64,000 nt of DNA from Cyclobacterium xiamenense (GTDB lineage: Bacteria; Bacteroidota; Bacteroidia; Cytophagales; Cyclobacteriaceae), in NCBI RefSeq assembly GCF_009467825.1, contig NZ_WIOK01000027.1, positions 1 to 64,000 of the forward strand. The letters run 5' to 3'. This document shows, piece after piece, positions 1 through 8,880 of the stretch. Numbering within the stretch: the stretch's first letter is position 1; the number at the start of each line of letters is the position of its first letter. A model generated the notes under the pieces. It did not search any database. It worked only from the letters and a program-made list of their open reading frames with translations, and had not been told where the DNA came from. The translations under genes were made by a program, and so were the position numbers.

Positions 1-96
1 AAAAAGCCTAAAAGTGACTATTTTCGGGGTTTTTAAATTAAATTACCTCTATTTAATTCATTGGATATCAGTTTTTTAGGGATTCAGAAAGAAGCC

Positions 97-1044
97 CTAA
101 AGCGATCGCAGGTACTGGCGGTCCTCTTCGTCCAGGTACCGGAATCCGCTGGTGTTTTCCACGGCCTGTCGGGGTGTTTTTATCCCTGGGATCACCGAAG
201 ATACCCCCTCGAAACTCAGAATAAAACTCATGGCCAGCTCGGTTTTTGTAAGGCGGTACTTGGCACACAGGGGCCATACCTTTTGCTCAAGTACATCGAG
301 GGCGCGGGCCAGTAGCTCGGGTGGCAACCGAAAAACCCGGTGATCATCCTTTGAAAATTGCGTCGATCTGGAAAATTTACCGGTCAAAAGCCCGAACTGC
401 AAGGGCATTCTCGCAAGGATACCATACCCCATCTCTCGGGATTTTTCTACAATGGGCAGGGCTTCCTGATTCATCAGATTCAATACCAGCTGCATGCCGT
501 CGGCAATCCGGTGGGTATACAGGTAGCTGGCTTCGGGTGCTGGTTCAAAGGTATTCAGGGATAGTCCCCAGTATCGGATTTTCCCCTGCTTTTTGAGCTG
601 TTCCATCGCTTCCACACAGTCTCCCTTTTCCAAATCCGCCACCTTGGCCGTATGCAGCTGATAATAATCAATCACGTCCCGGTTTAGTCGGCGGAGACTC
701 TCCTGACAGGAATGAACGATGTGTTGCCTGGAATAATCCGTATAAATACCACCATTTGGGTCCAGGCGGTGCCCCACTTTACTTGCGAGAACCACATCTT
801 TTCTATTGCCCAGCACCTTTCCGAGCAAGTGCTCGGAATGACCCAAACCGTAGAAATCAGCCGTGTCAAAAAAATTAACTCCTACATCGAGCGCCGTTTT
901 TATCGCTTCCAGTGAGGTTTGATCGTCTACATTTCCCCAGCCGATCGGAACTTTTCCTGCCATAACGGGTCCACCGATCCCCCATGCGCCAAATCCGACT
1001 TCGCTCAACCGAAGCGAGGTATTTCCAAATTTACGGTAGTTCAT
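97..1044 (-). CDS. Aldo/keto reductase
   Basis: Predicted NAD(P)H-dependent oxidoreductase of the aldo/keto reductase superfamily, 315 residues, a full-length TIM-barrel size. The catalytic tetrad of the family can be placed at Asp60 and Tyr65 (FFDTADFYG), Lys89 (LASKVG) and His131 (YYQLH). The C-terminal segment VIPGIKTPRQ is the usual cofactor-binding end of bacterial AKRs. No signal peptide, so cytosolic. It is transcribed leftward, divergent from the acetyltransferase that begins about 200 bases away, and no operon partner lies downstream inside the window. The substrate cannot be told from sequence; the closest look is to general AKR enzymes acting on sugars or aldehydes. Confidence 0.93.
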   Translation of the reverse strand: MNYRKFGNTSLRLSEVGFGAWGIGGPVMAGKVPIGWGNVDDQTSLEAIKTALDVGVNFFDTADFYGLGHSEHLLGKVLGNRKDVVLASKVGHRLDPNGGIYTDYSRQHIVHSCQESLRRLNRDVIDYYQLHTAKVADLEKGDCVEAMEQLKKQGKIRYWGLSLNTFEPAPEASYLYTHRIADGMQLVLNLMNQEALPIVEKSREMGYGILARMPLQFGLLTGKFSRSTQFSKDDHRVFRLPPELLARALDVLEQKVWPLCAKYRLTKTELAMSFILSFEGVSSVIPGIKTPRQAVENTSGFRYLDEEDRQYLRSL

Positions 1045-1250
1045 TTTTCCGGCGTCCAGTAGTGTTTGTGAATGGCTAATCGGGTCTTTCCAACGAAAGC
1101 CTAAAGCGAAGAAAACAAATATTTGGGCGAAAAAAAATCACACAGGGTAGTTTTTTGGAAGATGGCTCCGGTTTGCGTGTGGTATTGCATCGACTGGCAA
1201 AACTGCTTACCTTGCGCAGGGGTTGTTTGAGGAACTTCCACACTATCCGC

Positions 1251-1763
1251 ATGAACAAGATTCGACTATCACCGGCTGGCCCGCTTCAGATCCCCCTGGT
1301 GCAGGAGATTGCGCGCAAAACCTGGCCTTCGACTTTTGGGGCAATTCTGAGCAGAGAGCAATTGGCCTACATGATGGAACGCATGTACAGCAACGCTTCC
1401 CTGACACAACAGATGGCGGCCGGGCATCGTTTTTTGCTTGCTTACGAAAGGGAAACGGCCTGCGGGTTTACTTCCTTTGAAGTCAATTACCAACAAACGG
1501 CAATCTTAAAAATACATAAATTATACATTTTGCCGGAAGCCCAGGGGAAAGGTGTGGGAAAAAGAATTCTGGAAAAGTTAGAGCGAATCGCTCAGGAGGA
1601 ATCCCAGAACGCACTGGAACTAAACGTTAATAAATACAATCAGTTGGCCATTGATTTTTATTTCAAGAGGGGTTTTGTGACCGTTAAAGAAGAAGTGATT
1701 CCCATCGGAGAAGGATTTGTCATGGATGATTTTTGCCTCAAAAAAGCGCTTCCTGCCGGTTAA
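1251..1763 (+). CDS. GNAT family N-acetyltransferase
   Basis: Predicted acetyl-CoA dependent N-acetyltransferase of about 170 residues. The acetyl-CoA binding stretch is seen as LYILPEAQGKGVGKRILEKL, the classical motif A (Q/R-x-x-G-x-G/A). The C-terminal part, NKYNQLAIDFYFKRGF, is the standard GNAT motif B. An in-frame ATG exists 96 bases upstream, but the residues it would add have no family resemblance, so the ATG at 1251 (MNKIRLSPAG) is preferred. A possible promoter is ATTG at 1184 with TACCTTG at 1208. Its stop codon overlaps the stop of the convergent gene on the other strand. The acceptor substrate is unknown. Confidence 0.88.
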   Translation: MNKIRLSPAGPLQIPLVQEIARKTWPSTFGAILSREQLAYMMERMYSNASLTQQMAAGHRFLLAYERETACGFTSFEVNYQQTAILKIHKLYILPEAQGKGVGKRILEKLERIAQEESQNALELNVNKYNQLAIDFYFKRGFVTVKEEVIPIGEGFVMDDFCLKKALPAG

Positions 1764-2776
1764 TTGTTCTTCTCTGGCATATCGATGTTTTGTGACTTTT
1801 CGTTGATATCCTTTATTACGTCATCCAATTCATCTGCAGAAAACACAATGTGGTTCAATAATTCTTTTTTCTCTGCTGGCAAATCAGACAGTTCAATTTC
1901 CAGCAAATTCACCAGCCCCATAAGGCGTGCAAGCGGAGCCCGTACCACATGCGACTGCACCCAGGCAATGTCTCGCAGCCGCTTATTTTGCTGCTCCACG
2001 GTTTGTATGTAGGCTTTTTTCTGTGTGACATCATTGGCAAGAACCAATTTTGCGGGTACCCCGTCAAAACTTATCCTATTGGAGCTAATTTCCACGGTAA
2101 TCAACTGTCCGTTTTTTTTGGTATGTAGAAAGGTGCCTGCGCTTCGTAGCCCAGGAATTGCTTTGCCTTCCTCCACCGCTTCGTACATCTTTTTCCGCTC
2201 CTGTTCGGGACGTATATCCGCGATGGTCATGGACAGAAACTCGCTGCGGGAATAGCCGTACGATTGAATTGCCGCTTCGTTAACATCGAGGAATCGGAGT
2301 GAATCCTGATCGTATACCCACATCGGGAGCGGGCTCAAGTGAAACAGCTCCCGGTACCGAAGTTCGGATTGTTCGAGGCGATTAAAAACTTTTTTCCGTT
2401 CGATGCTGTACACGATGCTTCGGGAAAGGATATCCGGATGAATTTCGTCTTTGACGAGGTAATCCGACATGCCAAGTGCAATGGACTTGATGGCAAAATT
2501 TCGGTCTACGTACCCGGTCAGCACCACCACGGGAACTTTACCGGCGAGGCGAAGAATTTCCTTGATCAACTCTTCTCCGCTTTTATCCGGCAAGGTCAAA
2601 TCAAGTAATACCAGGTGGTAGTCCTGTATTCGCTTGGTGGAAGCACTTTCGAAAGTAGGCGCCCGGTCAATGCTGCACGAAGGGAAAATTTCTTCAATCG
2701 CTTCCGATACCAGTACAAAGTCTCCTTCGTTGTCTTCGATTACTAAAAGATTTAGGTAGTCGTATCCAGGTGACAT
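1760..2776 (-). CDS. Receiver-PAS-DHp signalling protein lacking a kinase catalytic domain
   Basis: A 338-residue two-component protein. Domains in order: receiver (1-125, phospho-acceptor Asp59 in LLDLTLP), PAS (about 135-255, HLSPLPMWVYD...), and a DHp/HisKA-like helix pair (about 260-330) with an H-box SHVVRAPLARLMG at His276. The protein ends 62 residues after His276, so the HATPase_c domain of an ordinary hybrid kinase is absent. It cannot phosphorylate itself and may act as a phosphotransfer hub or dimer partner (inference). A longer reading frame exists upstream but would overlap the neighbouring regulator gene; the ATG at 2776 is preferred because it starts 5 bases after that gene. 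It belongs to a leftward cluster of four two-component genes. Confidence 0.85.
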   Translation of the reverse strand: MSPGYDYLNLLVIEDNEGDFVLVSEAIEEIFPSCSIDRAPTFESASTKRIQDYHLVLLDLTLPDKSGEELIKEILRLAGKVPVVVLTGYVDRNFAIKSIALGMSDYLVKDEIHPDILSRSIVYSIERKKVFNRLEQSELRYRELFHLSPLPMWVYDQDSLRFLDVNEAAIQSYGYSRSEFLSMTIADIRPEQERKKMYEAVEEGKAIPGLRSAGTFLHTKKNGQLITVEISSNRISFDGVPAKLVLANDVTQKKAYIQTVEQQNKRLRDIAWVQSHVVRAPLARLMGLVNLLEIELSDLPAEKKELLNHIVFSADELDDVIKDINEKSQNIDMPEKNN

Positions 2777-2780
2777 GGAA

Positions 2781-3206
2781 TCAGTTTTTTGACGGAAGCT
2801 GAACCAGAGAAAACCAGAATGCTTCGACTTTCTGAAGTATTTCCTGATAACTTTCAGCCCCCACAGGTTTGGTAATATAGCTATTCGCGTGGTTTTGGTA
2901 CGATTCAAGCACGTCCCGATGACTGGAAGAAGTGGTCAACATAATTACCGGTAATTGCTTCAAGTCGTTTGATGTTTTAATGAAGCGCAAAACCTCCTGT
3001 CCGTTCTTCTTGGGAAGATTGATATCCAGTAAAACCAGGTCCGGTACCCCATTTCCGGACGCGTTGATGCAGGCAGTAAGAAGGGCTACGGCCTCTTCCC
3101 CGTCTTTGGCGTAGGTTACGTGCAAGGGAATGCGCAGGTCTTCCAGCGCTTCGGAGATCAACAAAATGTCCCCTTCATTGTCTTCAATTAAAAAAAGCTT
3201 CAACAT
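2781..3206 (-). CDS. Single-domain response regulator (CheY/Rcp1-like)
   Basis: A 141-residue stand-alone receiver domain with no output domain. The acidic pocket is IEDN (residues 7-10), the phospho-acceptor is Asp61 (LVLLDINLPKKNG), the conserved Thr is at 91-92 (MLTTSS), and Lys113 is in ITKPVG. The INLPKKNG context is typical of the Rcp1-like regulators that pair with phytochrome-type or PAS/GAF histidine kinases. It precedes the receiver-PAS-DHp gene with a 4-base gap and follows the PAS/GAF kinase gene by about 180 bases, so it is probably a partner of that kinase and passes phosphate within this cluster. That assignment is an inference from position. Confidence 0.92.
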   Translation of the reverse strand: MLKLFLIEDNEGDILLISEALEDLRIPLHVTYAKDGEEAVALLTACINASGNGVPDLVLLDINLPKKNGQEVLRFIKTSNDLKQLPVIMLTTSSSHRDVLESYQNHANSYITKPVGAESYQEILQKVEAFWFSLVQLPSKN

Positions 3207-3384
3207 GGCTATCCATCAAAATTTTCGGAATCAATTGGTTCCTCGTTAATTTTTACCGGCAATTTAATGAAAAAAAATAGATTTCTTTTTTAAATACAAC
3301 TAAAACCCTACATGTTTTTATACAGCGGAAAGGTTTGATTTATTCTCGGGACCAACTCCTGTATTTTTGAACCCAAATGCATTC

Positions 3385-5373
3385 CTATGCCGGCCCCTCG
3401 GGGATCGAAAAGTAAAATTTACTGCCCTTGTCCGGTGCTGATTCCAACCAGATGGTGCCTCCGTGATTTTCGATGATTTTTTTGCAAATGGGCAAACCCG
3501 TGCCTGTTCCGGAAAATTCGTCCCGACCATGAAGCCGTTGAAAGAGCAAGAATATTTTTTCGTGGTACGCTTTGTCGATCCCCAATCCATTATCCTGCAC
3601 GCAGAAAACAACCTTTCCCTTTTTGGTAAAACTGCTGAGTTCGACTTCTGCCGTCCGCATGGGCGGTTGGTACGTAATCCCGTTGAGAATCAGGTGTTGA
3701 AAAACCTGGAACAACCGCTTTTTATTTCCCCAGATTCGAGGCAATTCTCCGACGCGTACCCGAGCAGCGGTTTGTTCCAAATAGGCCTGATTTTCCACTA
3801 GTATGTCGTTTACCAGTTCAGCGCTTTCCAACCATTGGGCTTGAAGTTTCTGTTCCTCTCTTCCAATTGTAGAATACTCGAGCAAATCAAGAATCTGCTT
3901 ACGCATGTGTTCGGCTCCGCTTCGGGCAAATAAGAGGTACTTGCGGGACTTTTCATCCAACTGATGGTGTTGGGAGCGATCGAGTTTATCCATAAAGCCA
4001 ATAACCATCCGAAGCGGTTCTTGCAGGTGATGCGAGGCGATGTATGCGTACCGTTCCAACTCGGCATTGGTGGCTTCCAGGTCCCGGGTGCTGGCTGCGA
4101 GAATCTTGTTTAACTCTTCCAGCGAGCTTCGGTATTCGTATTGGGCAGATACGTCTCGCATGGCTCCTACCATCCGCAGTGCCGCACCTTTCTGATCCCT
4201 GACTACCAATCCTTTGTCCTCGACCCGAAGGTAATTTCCATCCGCTTTCCGGAAACGGTATTCCATGGTCCAGGTTTTTTTCCGGCCGTCGATGATTTTC
4301 TGAATGCTGCTGGTGACTTCCTCGAAATCATCGGGGTGGATAAAGTCGGACCAGGAACTACCGGGCATTTCCTCTTCCCGATGGGGGTGACCAAAGAGGG
4401 TATGGTAGCCTTGACTCCACACGACAGTGCCCTTTGGTAAATCCGCATCCCATATGGCTTCGGAAGTGGCTTCACGTACGTATTGAAATCGCTGATCACT
4501 TTCCTTCAGCGATTGGATATTTTCGTGGTTTTCCAGAATGATCGCCAGAATTTTGCTGGACCTGTCAATGAAATCCAGTTCCATCGGTTCGGGCGATTTT
4601 TTCTTTTTGTAGTAAATGGCAAAGGTCGCCAACACCTTATCCGAAGCAGAGATGATTGGGTGGGACCAACAGGCCTGCAATCCGTAAGGAAGTGCTGCTG
4701 ATTTGTAGTCCTCCCAGCGGAAATCCGTGGAAATATCCGCTACAAGGACGCCCGATTTTAAGAAGGCAGCCGTGCCACAAGAACCCGCCCTGGGACCAAT
4801 AGGGACACCATTTATCAATTCCAGATAGGCTTGTGGAAGACTCCTGGACGACCAGCAATATACGCGGTCGTCGACCACTTTCATTAGCGAACAAATCATA
4901 TCGGGAAAGATTTGCTCCAAGCCCAGGATAAACTCATCCAAAACCTCTTCCAGGGTATAATAGGAGAGCGCATTCTTTTCCAAGACATTTCGCTCCAACT
5001 GGTCGAGTTCCTTAAATATCACTTCCCGGCTAATATCTTCCGCTATGCATGCAAAGTGGCTGTTTTGTAATGGCATCAAAAACACATTCAACCAAACCTG
5101 CCTTTCATCAATTCGGATCACTTTTAGTTCAAAGGGAGAAAGCCGGGTTAACGAATTCGCCTTGATCGCATTAAATCCGAAATTAGCATCTTTTTTCTCA
5201 AAAATATCGTCCCAATTACGCCCGCTTAATTCCTTTTCGGTATAACCCGTCACCCGCAAAAAATTGGCATTTCCTCGTTCCCATTTGCCCTCGGAATCGA
5301 CAAATGCAATCCCGACTTTCGCATTTTCAAAGACCGACAATAGATCGATCGAATATCCTGTACTGTTCTTCAT
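3385..5373 (-). CDS. PAS-GAF-PAS sensor histidine kinase
   Basis: A soluble 662-residue histidine kinase. An N-terminal PAS domain (about 8-120) is followed by a GAF-like region (about 150-300), a second PAS with PAC (about 305-425), DHp and HATPase_c. The H-box reads IASHHLQEPLR, so the phospho-acceptor His is present. The catalytic region carries DNGLGID and GTGTGLPICKKI, an intact ATP lid. There are no membrane segments, so it senses a cytosolic signal. The H-box type (SHHLQEPLR) is the HWE/phytochrome-like class that usually pairs with single-domain regulators like the one encoded next to it. Its start codon overlaps the stop of the upstream kinase gene by 4 bases, indicating translational coupling. 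Confidence 0.93.
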   Translation of the reverse strand: MKNSTGYSIDLLSVFENAKVGIAFVDSEGKWERGNANFLRVTGYTEKELSGRNWDDIFEKKDANFGFNAIKANSLTRLSPFELKVIRIDERQVWLNVFLMPLQNSHFACIAEDISREVIFKELDQLERNVLEKNALSYYTLEEVLDEFILGLEQIFPDMICSLMKVVDDRVYCWSSRSLPQAYLELINGVPIGPRAGSCGTAAFLKSGVLVADISTDFRWEDYKSAALPYGLQACWSHPIISASDKVLATFAIYYKKKKSPEPMELDFIDRSSKILAIILENHENIQSLKESDQRFQYVREATSEAIWDADLPKGTVVWSQGYHTLFGHPHREEEMPGSSWSDFIHPDDFEEVTSSIQKIIDGRKKTWTMEYRFRKADGNYLRVEDKGLVVRDQKGAALRMVGAMRDVSAQYEYRSSLEELNKILAASTRDLEATNAELERYAYIASHHLQEPLRMVIGFMDKLDRSQHHQLDEKSRKYLLFARSGAEHMRKQILDLLEYSTIGREEQKLQAQWLESAELVNDILVENQAYLEQTAARVRVGELPRIWGNKKRLFQVFQHLILNGITYQPPMRTAEVELSSFTKKGKVVFCVQDNGLGIDKAYHEKIFLLFQRLHGRDEFSGTGTGLPICKKIIENHGGTIWLESAPDKGSKFYFSIPEGPA

Positions 5374-6332
5374 GGCTGAAAAAACTCGTGGGCTTTGAAT
5401 GAGATGAAAAATGTACTACCCTCACCCGGTACGGAGGTGGCCCAGATTTTACCTCCTACATCTTCTACAATTTTTTTGCAGATGGCCAATCCCATACCGG
5501 TACCCCGCTTGATAAATCCATCGTCGTAGCGTTGCAAAACGTAAAATATCCGCGGTAGGTATTCGGGCGCAATCCCCTTTCCGTTGTCCTGTACGGCAAG
5601 GGTGTGGATATCTCCCGCTCGGGTAGCACTTACCGATACGCGTAAAACTCGCTCCGGATTTCTGAATTTGACCGCATTGTTCAATAAATGATCAAACAGC
5701 TGGGTAAACCGCTGAAAATCACCCTTTACAATTGGAAGCACCTCCTTGCGTAAATGTATGTTGTGCTCCCGTATCTTTTTTGAATTCAAGTGAATCACTT
5801 TCTCCAGCACTTCGTTTAGATCCACCTTCTCATGCGTCGTTTCTTTTTCCGAAAGCTGAGAAAACGTCACCAAATCCTGAATCACTCCCTTAATTCGAAT
5901 AAAATTATCCAACGTAAGCCGTAAAAAAGACATGGATTTATCCGGTAGGTTGGCTTCGTTTTTCCGAATAAATAGTTCCAAAAACCCCTGACTTTGTCTG
6001 ACGGGGCCCGCCAGATCATTTGCCGCAACCAAAATAAATTGATCCAGTTGGTTTTTGGCATGTTCTGATTTCAACCGCTCTTCTTCCAATTTGGAATTGG
6101 TGAGTTCCAACTCTTTGACTTTTCGGTCCAGGTAGCGATACTGCTTCTTTATCAACATATACAAGAGAAGCCCTGTCAGTAGCACAAAAAACACGCCCTT
6201 TGCCAGCTGCAACTGCGCCAGCTGCGTTTCATCCAGCTGATCGCGCACCAAAAGCATCAATTTATCGCTGCCAAAAATCCAAAGAATACCTATCACCACA
6301 TAAATAATGGAAATCTTTTTACTCGCTGCCAT
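5370..6332 (-). CDS. Membrane histidine-kinase-like protein with Asn at the phospho-acceptor site
   Basis: A 320-residue protein with two N-terminal membrane segments (about 8-22 and 44-62) that flank a short exposed loop, then a coiled coil (65-95), a DHp-like region and an HATPase_c domain. The H-box position reads LVAANDLAGPVRQSQGF. By comparison with the usual ASHDLQEP pattern the acceptor His is Asn105, and the codon is AAT on the coding strand. The ATP-binding part looks intact: LLNNAVKF (N box), DNGKGIA (G1) and GTGMGLAICKK (G2). It may therefore be a pseudo-acceptor kinase that dimerises with or phosphorylates the coupled 662-residue kinase (inference). First gene of the leftward two-component cluster. 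Confidence 0.88.
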   Translation of the reverse strand: MAASKKISIIYVVIGILWIFGSDKLMLLVRDQLDETQLAQLQLAKGVFFVLLTGLLLYMLIKKQYRYLDRKVKELELTNSKLEEERLKSEHAKNQLDQFILVAANDLAGPVRQSQGFLELFIRKNEANLPDKSMSFLRLTLDNFIRIKGVIQDLVTFSQLSEKETTHEKVDLNEVLEKVIHLNSKKIREHNIHLRKEVLPIVKGDFQRFTQLFDHLLNNAVKFRNPERVLRVSVSATRAGDIHTLAVQDNGKGIAPEYLPRIFYVLQRYDDGFIKRGTGMGLAICKKIVEDVGGKIWATSVPGEGSTFFISFKAHEFFQP

Positions 6333-6442
6333 TTTCCTTAACGGTTAGCTCCAACCGGAACTTCTCTCTCTCACTTTTTGAACCTGTGGTTGAAAATACA
6401 AAACTAAATTGACTACAAAAGAAAACTACACCAAATTTAATC

Positions 6443-6450
6443 CAAAGGTA
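6443..6450 (-). promoter_or_regulatory. Candidate -7 element for the two-component cluster
   Basis: On the minus strand this reads TACCTTTG, a perfect match to the Bacteroidota -7 consensus TANNTTTG. It lies about 110 bases before the start of the first kinase gene. No convincing TTTG lies 19 bases further upstream, so this is only a partial promoter match. Confidence 0.4.
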
Positions 6451-6540
6451 ACAGGTATTTTTTCATTTCTCCTTTTATCAGAACGGAAAATTCCAGTAAC
6501 TTGCTACAGAAAATCGAGCACTTAATCGAATCTTCATACC

Positions 6541-7623
6541 ATGTCTATTCCGGTTTCTTGTACGTGTATCTTCGCGTTATTGGCCATGCTATCCTGCGGC
6601 AGCACTGTCGAAACAGCCGTACCGGAGCGTCAGGATATTACCTTGTCGGTATACGCCTCGGGGAAAGTGGTGAGTAAAAATCAATACGAAGTAAAACCAA
6701 CTGCCAGTGGTACCATTCAGGAAGTTTACGTCCAGGAAGGCGATCTTGTAGAACCGGGTGCCGTATTGTTTTCCGTGCGAAACGAAACCGCCCTACTCAA
6801 CCGGGAAATTGCCTCCCTTACCAAGGCCTTTGCCGATAAAAAAAACAATCTGGAAAAAATTCAGGACATGGAAGTCCGGATCGAGCTTGCAGAAGCCCGG
6901 CTGGTACAGGATTCGGTTATGGTGGAAAGGCAAAATCGCCTCAAAAAACAAGGCATCGGCACCGACCTGGAGTTGGAACAACGTACGCTGAGCTACGAGC
7001 AAACCAAAACGGAGTTGGCAGGACTCCGGCTACAAAAAGAGACACTCCGTCGGGAGTTGGCCCATAATGAAACCACCGCCACAAAAAACTTCGAAATTGC
7101 CGCCGCTGCCGCAGAGGACCTGGATGTGAAAAGCGACATACAAGGCAAGGTATATGCGCTCTACGTTGAACGCGGAGAATTGGTGAATTCGCAGACGCCG
7201 GTTGCCGTCCTGGGAGATGAAAAGGAATTTTTGTTGGAGTTGCTCGTGGACGAGTACGACATCTCCCAAGTACAGATGGGGCAAGAGGTAAAAGTAAGCC
7301 TGGATAGCTACAGGGGCGAGGTATTTGATGCCCGGATCTCAAAAATTCATCCCATGATGGACTCGGGAAACAAAAGTTTTGTGGTGGAAGCCAGCTTTGT
7401 GAACCAGCCACCAACCCTCTACCCGAACCTTAGTCTGGAGGCAAATATCGTCATCGAGGTGAAGAAAAATGCGCTACTGGTTCCCAGTTCCTTTGTATTT
7501 AAAAACAATCAGGTGATTACCGCCGATGGGGACACCATCGAGGTACAAACCGGAATAAAAAATTACCGCCATACAGAAATAATCGGTGGTATCGATGAAA
7601 ACGCAGCGCTAATCAAGCCATGA
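6541..7623 (+). CDS. HlyD/MacA-type periplasmic adaptor lipoprotein
   Basis: A 360-residue membrane-fusion protein for an ABC exporter. The N-terminus is a lipoprotein signal with the lipobox MLSC (Cys19). It is followed by a biotinyl-lipoyl-like half motif (ASGTIQEVYVQEGDLVEPGA), a long coiled coil (about 90-180), the second lipoyl half (KSDIQGKVYALYVERGELV) and a beta-barrel domain. This order is standard for RND/MacA adaptors. Its stop codon overlaps the start of the permease gene by 4 bases, and the ATPase gene follows, so the three form one tripartite exporter. No outer-membrane channel gene is adjacent. The cargo is unknown. Confidence 0.9.
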   Translation: MSIPVSCTCIFALLAMLSCGSTVETAVPERQDITLSVYASGKVVSKNQYEVKPTASGTIQEVYVQEGDLVEPGAVLFSVRNETALLNREIASLTKAFADKKNNLEKIQDMEVRIELAEARLVQDSVMVERQNRLKKQGIGTDLELEQRTLSYEQTKTELAGLRLQKETLRRELAHNETTATKNFEIAAAAAEDLDVKSDIQGKVYALYVERGELVNSQTPVAVLGDEKEFLLELLVDEYDISQVQMGQEVKVSLDSYRGEVFDARISKIHPMMDSGNKSFVVEASFVNQPPTLYPNLSLEANIVIEVKKNALLVPSSFVFKNNQVITADGDTIEVQTGIKNYRHTEIIGGIDENAALIKP

Positions 7624-8879
7624 AATACGGCTTGTTGATACAGATCGCCCGGTCCCTGATGCTGGCAAGACTCAAGCAAACGATGGTCGCCGCAGTGGGG
7701 GTCACCTTTAGCATCACGATGTTTGTGGCGCTTTTGGGTTTTATGAATGGGCTGAATCAACTGCTGGACGGGTTGGTATTGAATCGTACGCCGCATATCC
7801 GTTTTTACAACGAAATCAAACCGAATCCGGATCAACCCATCGACCTTTCGGAAAGCTACCGGGATTTCGAAAATACCATCCGAACGATCAAACCAAACAG
7901 CAGCCGGCTACGCATCTACAACAGTGCCGCCATCATCGAAACCCTACAGGCAGACAATCGGGTACTCGGAGTCGCACCAAAGGTCTCCACTCAGGTCTTT
8001 TTTAATGTTGGTACAAGCGATATCAGCGGTACCATCAACGGGATTGACGTTCAGGCAGAGAACGCGCTTTTTTCCTTTGCCGATTACGTCACGGAAGGAA
8101 ATGGTAGCGACCTGGACCAAACCAATAATGGCATCATTCTGGGAAAAGGTGCCGCCGACCGCATGCTGGCAACGATAGGAGACGTGATTCAGGCCACCAC
8201 CGCTCGGGGAGATCGGATACAGCTAAAGGTAGTGGGCTATTACCAGTCGGGCCTGGGTGACCTTGACAACGTACAAAGCTACGCTTCCCTACAAACGGTC
8301 CAAAAAATGCTCGGCGAACCCCCTTCCTACATTACCGATATACAGGTGAAGCTGCACGAACTGGACCTCGCTCCCCCCATGGCGAAGGACTACGAGGCAC
8401 TTTTCCGGGTGACGGCGGATGATATTCAGACGGTAAACGCCCAATTTGAAACCGGTACGGAAATCCGAAACCTGATCAGTTATGCGGTAGGAATTACCTT
8501 GCTCATTGTATCCGGCTTTGGGATTTACAATATATTGAACATGATGATTTACGAAAAGATGGACACCATCGCCATACTGAAGGCGATCGGCTTTTCTGGA
8601 AGGGATGTAAACATTATTTTTATTATCATTGCCCTGATCATCGGAGTCGTTGGTGGCACCGTTGGGTTGATGCTGGGATACCTGGCAGGCCTTGGTATTG
8701 ACCGGCTGCCTTTTGAAACCGAAGCACTACCTACCATCAAAACCTTTCCCGTGGACTTTAATCCCCGGTATTACATCATTGGGGGGATATTTAGTTTAAT
8801 TACCACCTACCTGGCGGGGTATTTTCCCGCCAGAAAAGCAAGTGCCGTGGATCCGGTAGAAATCATCAGAGGAAAATAG
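7620..8879 (+). CDS. ABC transporter permease, MacB/LolC (FtsX) type
   Basis: A 419-residue inner-membrane permease. One transmembrane helix near the N-terminus (about 22-44) is followed by a large periplasmic domain (about 50-285) and three C-terminal helices. The FtsX-domain signature is visible around YNILNMMIYEKMDTIAILKAIGFSGRDV, and the C-terminus ends ARKASAVDPVEIIRGK, typical of LolC/LolE/MacB proteins. It sits between the adaptor and ATPase genes and is coupled to the adaptor by a 4-base overlap. Members of this family move lipoproteins or antibiotics and peptides out of the inner membrane by mechanotransmission. The presence of a MacA-like adaptor favours export across the envelope. 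Confidence 0.92.
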   Translation: MKYGLLIQIARSLMLARLKQTMVAAVGVTFSITMFVALLGFMNGLNQLLDGLVLNRTPHIRFYNEIKPNPDQPIDLSESYRDFENTIRTIKPNSSRLRIYNSAAIIETLQADNRVLGVAPKVSTQVFFNVGTSDISGTINGIDVQAENALFSFADYVTEGNGSDLDQTNNGIILGKGAADRMLATIGDVIQATTARGDRIQLKVVGYYQSGLGDLDNVQSYASLQTVQKMLGEPPSYITDIQVKLHELDLAPPMAKDYEALFRVTADDIQTVNAQFETGTEIRNLISYAVGITLLIVSGFGIYNILNMMIYEKMDTIAILKAIGFSGRDVNIIFIIIALIIGVVGGTVGLMLGYLAGLGIDRLPFETEALPTIKTFPVDFNPRYYIIGGIFSLITTYLAGYFPARKASAVDPVEIIRGK

Positions 8880-8880
8880 G

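Noticed and set aside
1-34. Possible weak hairpin AAAAAGCC...GGGGTTTTT downstream of the aldo/keto reductase gene
   Set aside because: Pairing needs bulges and the stem is short; it lies at the window edge, so it cannot be judged.
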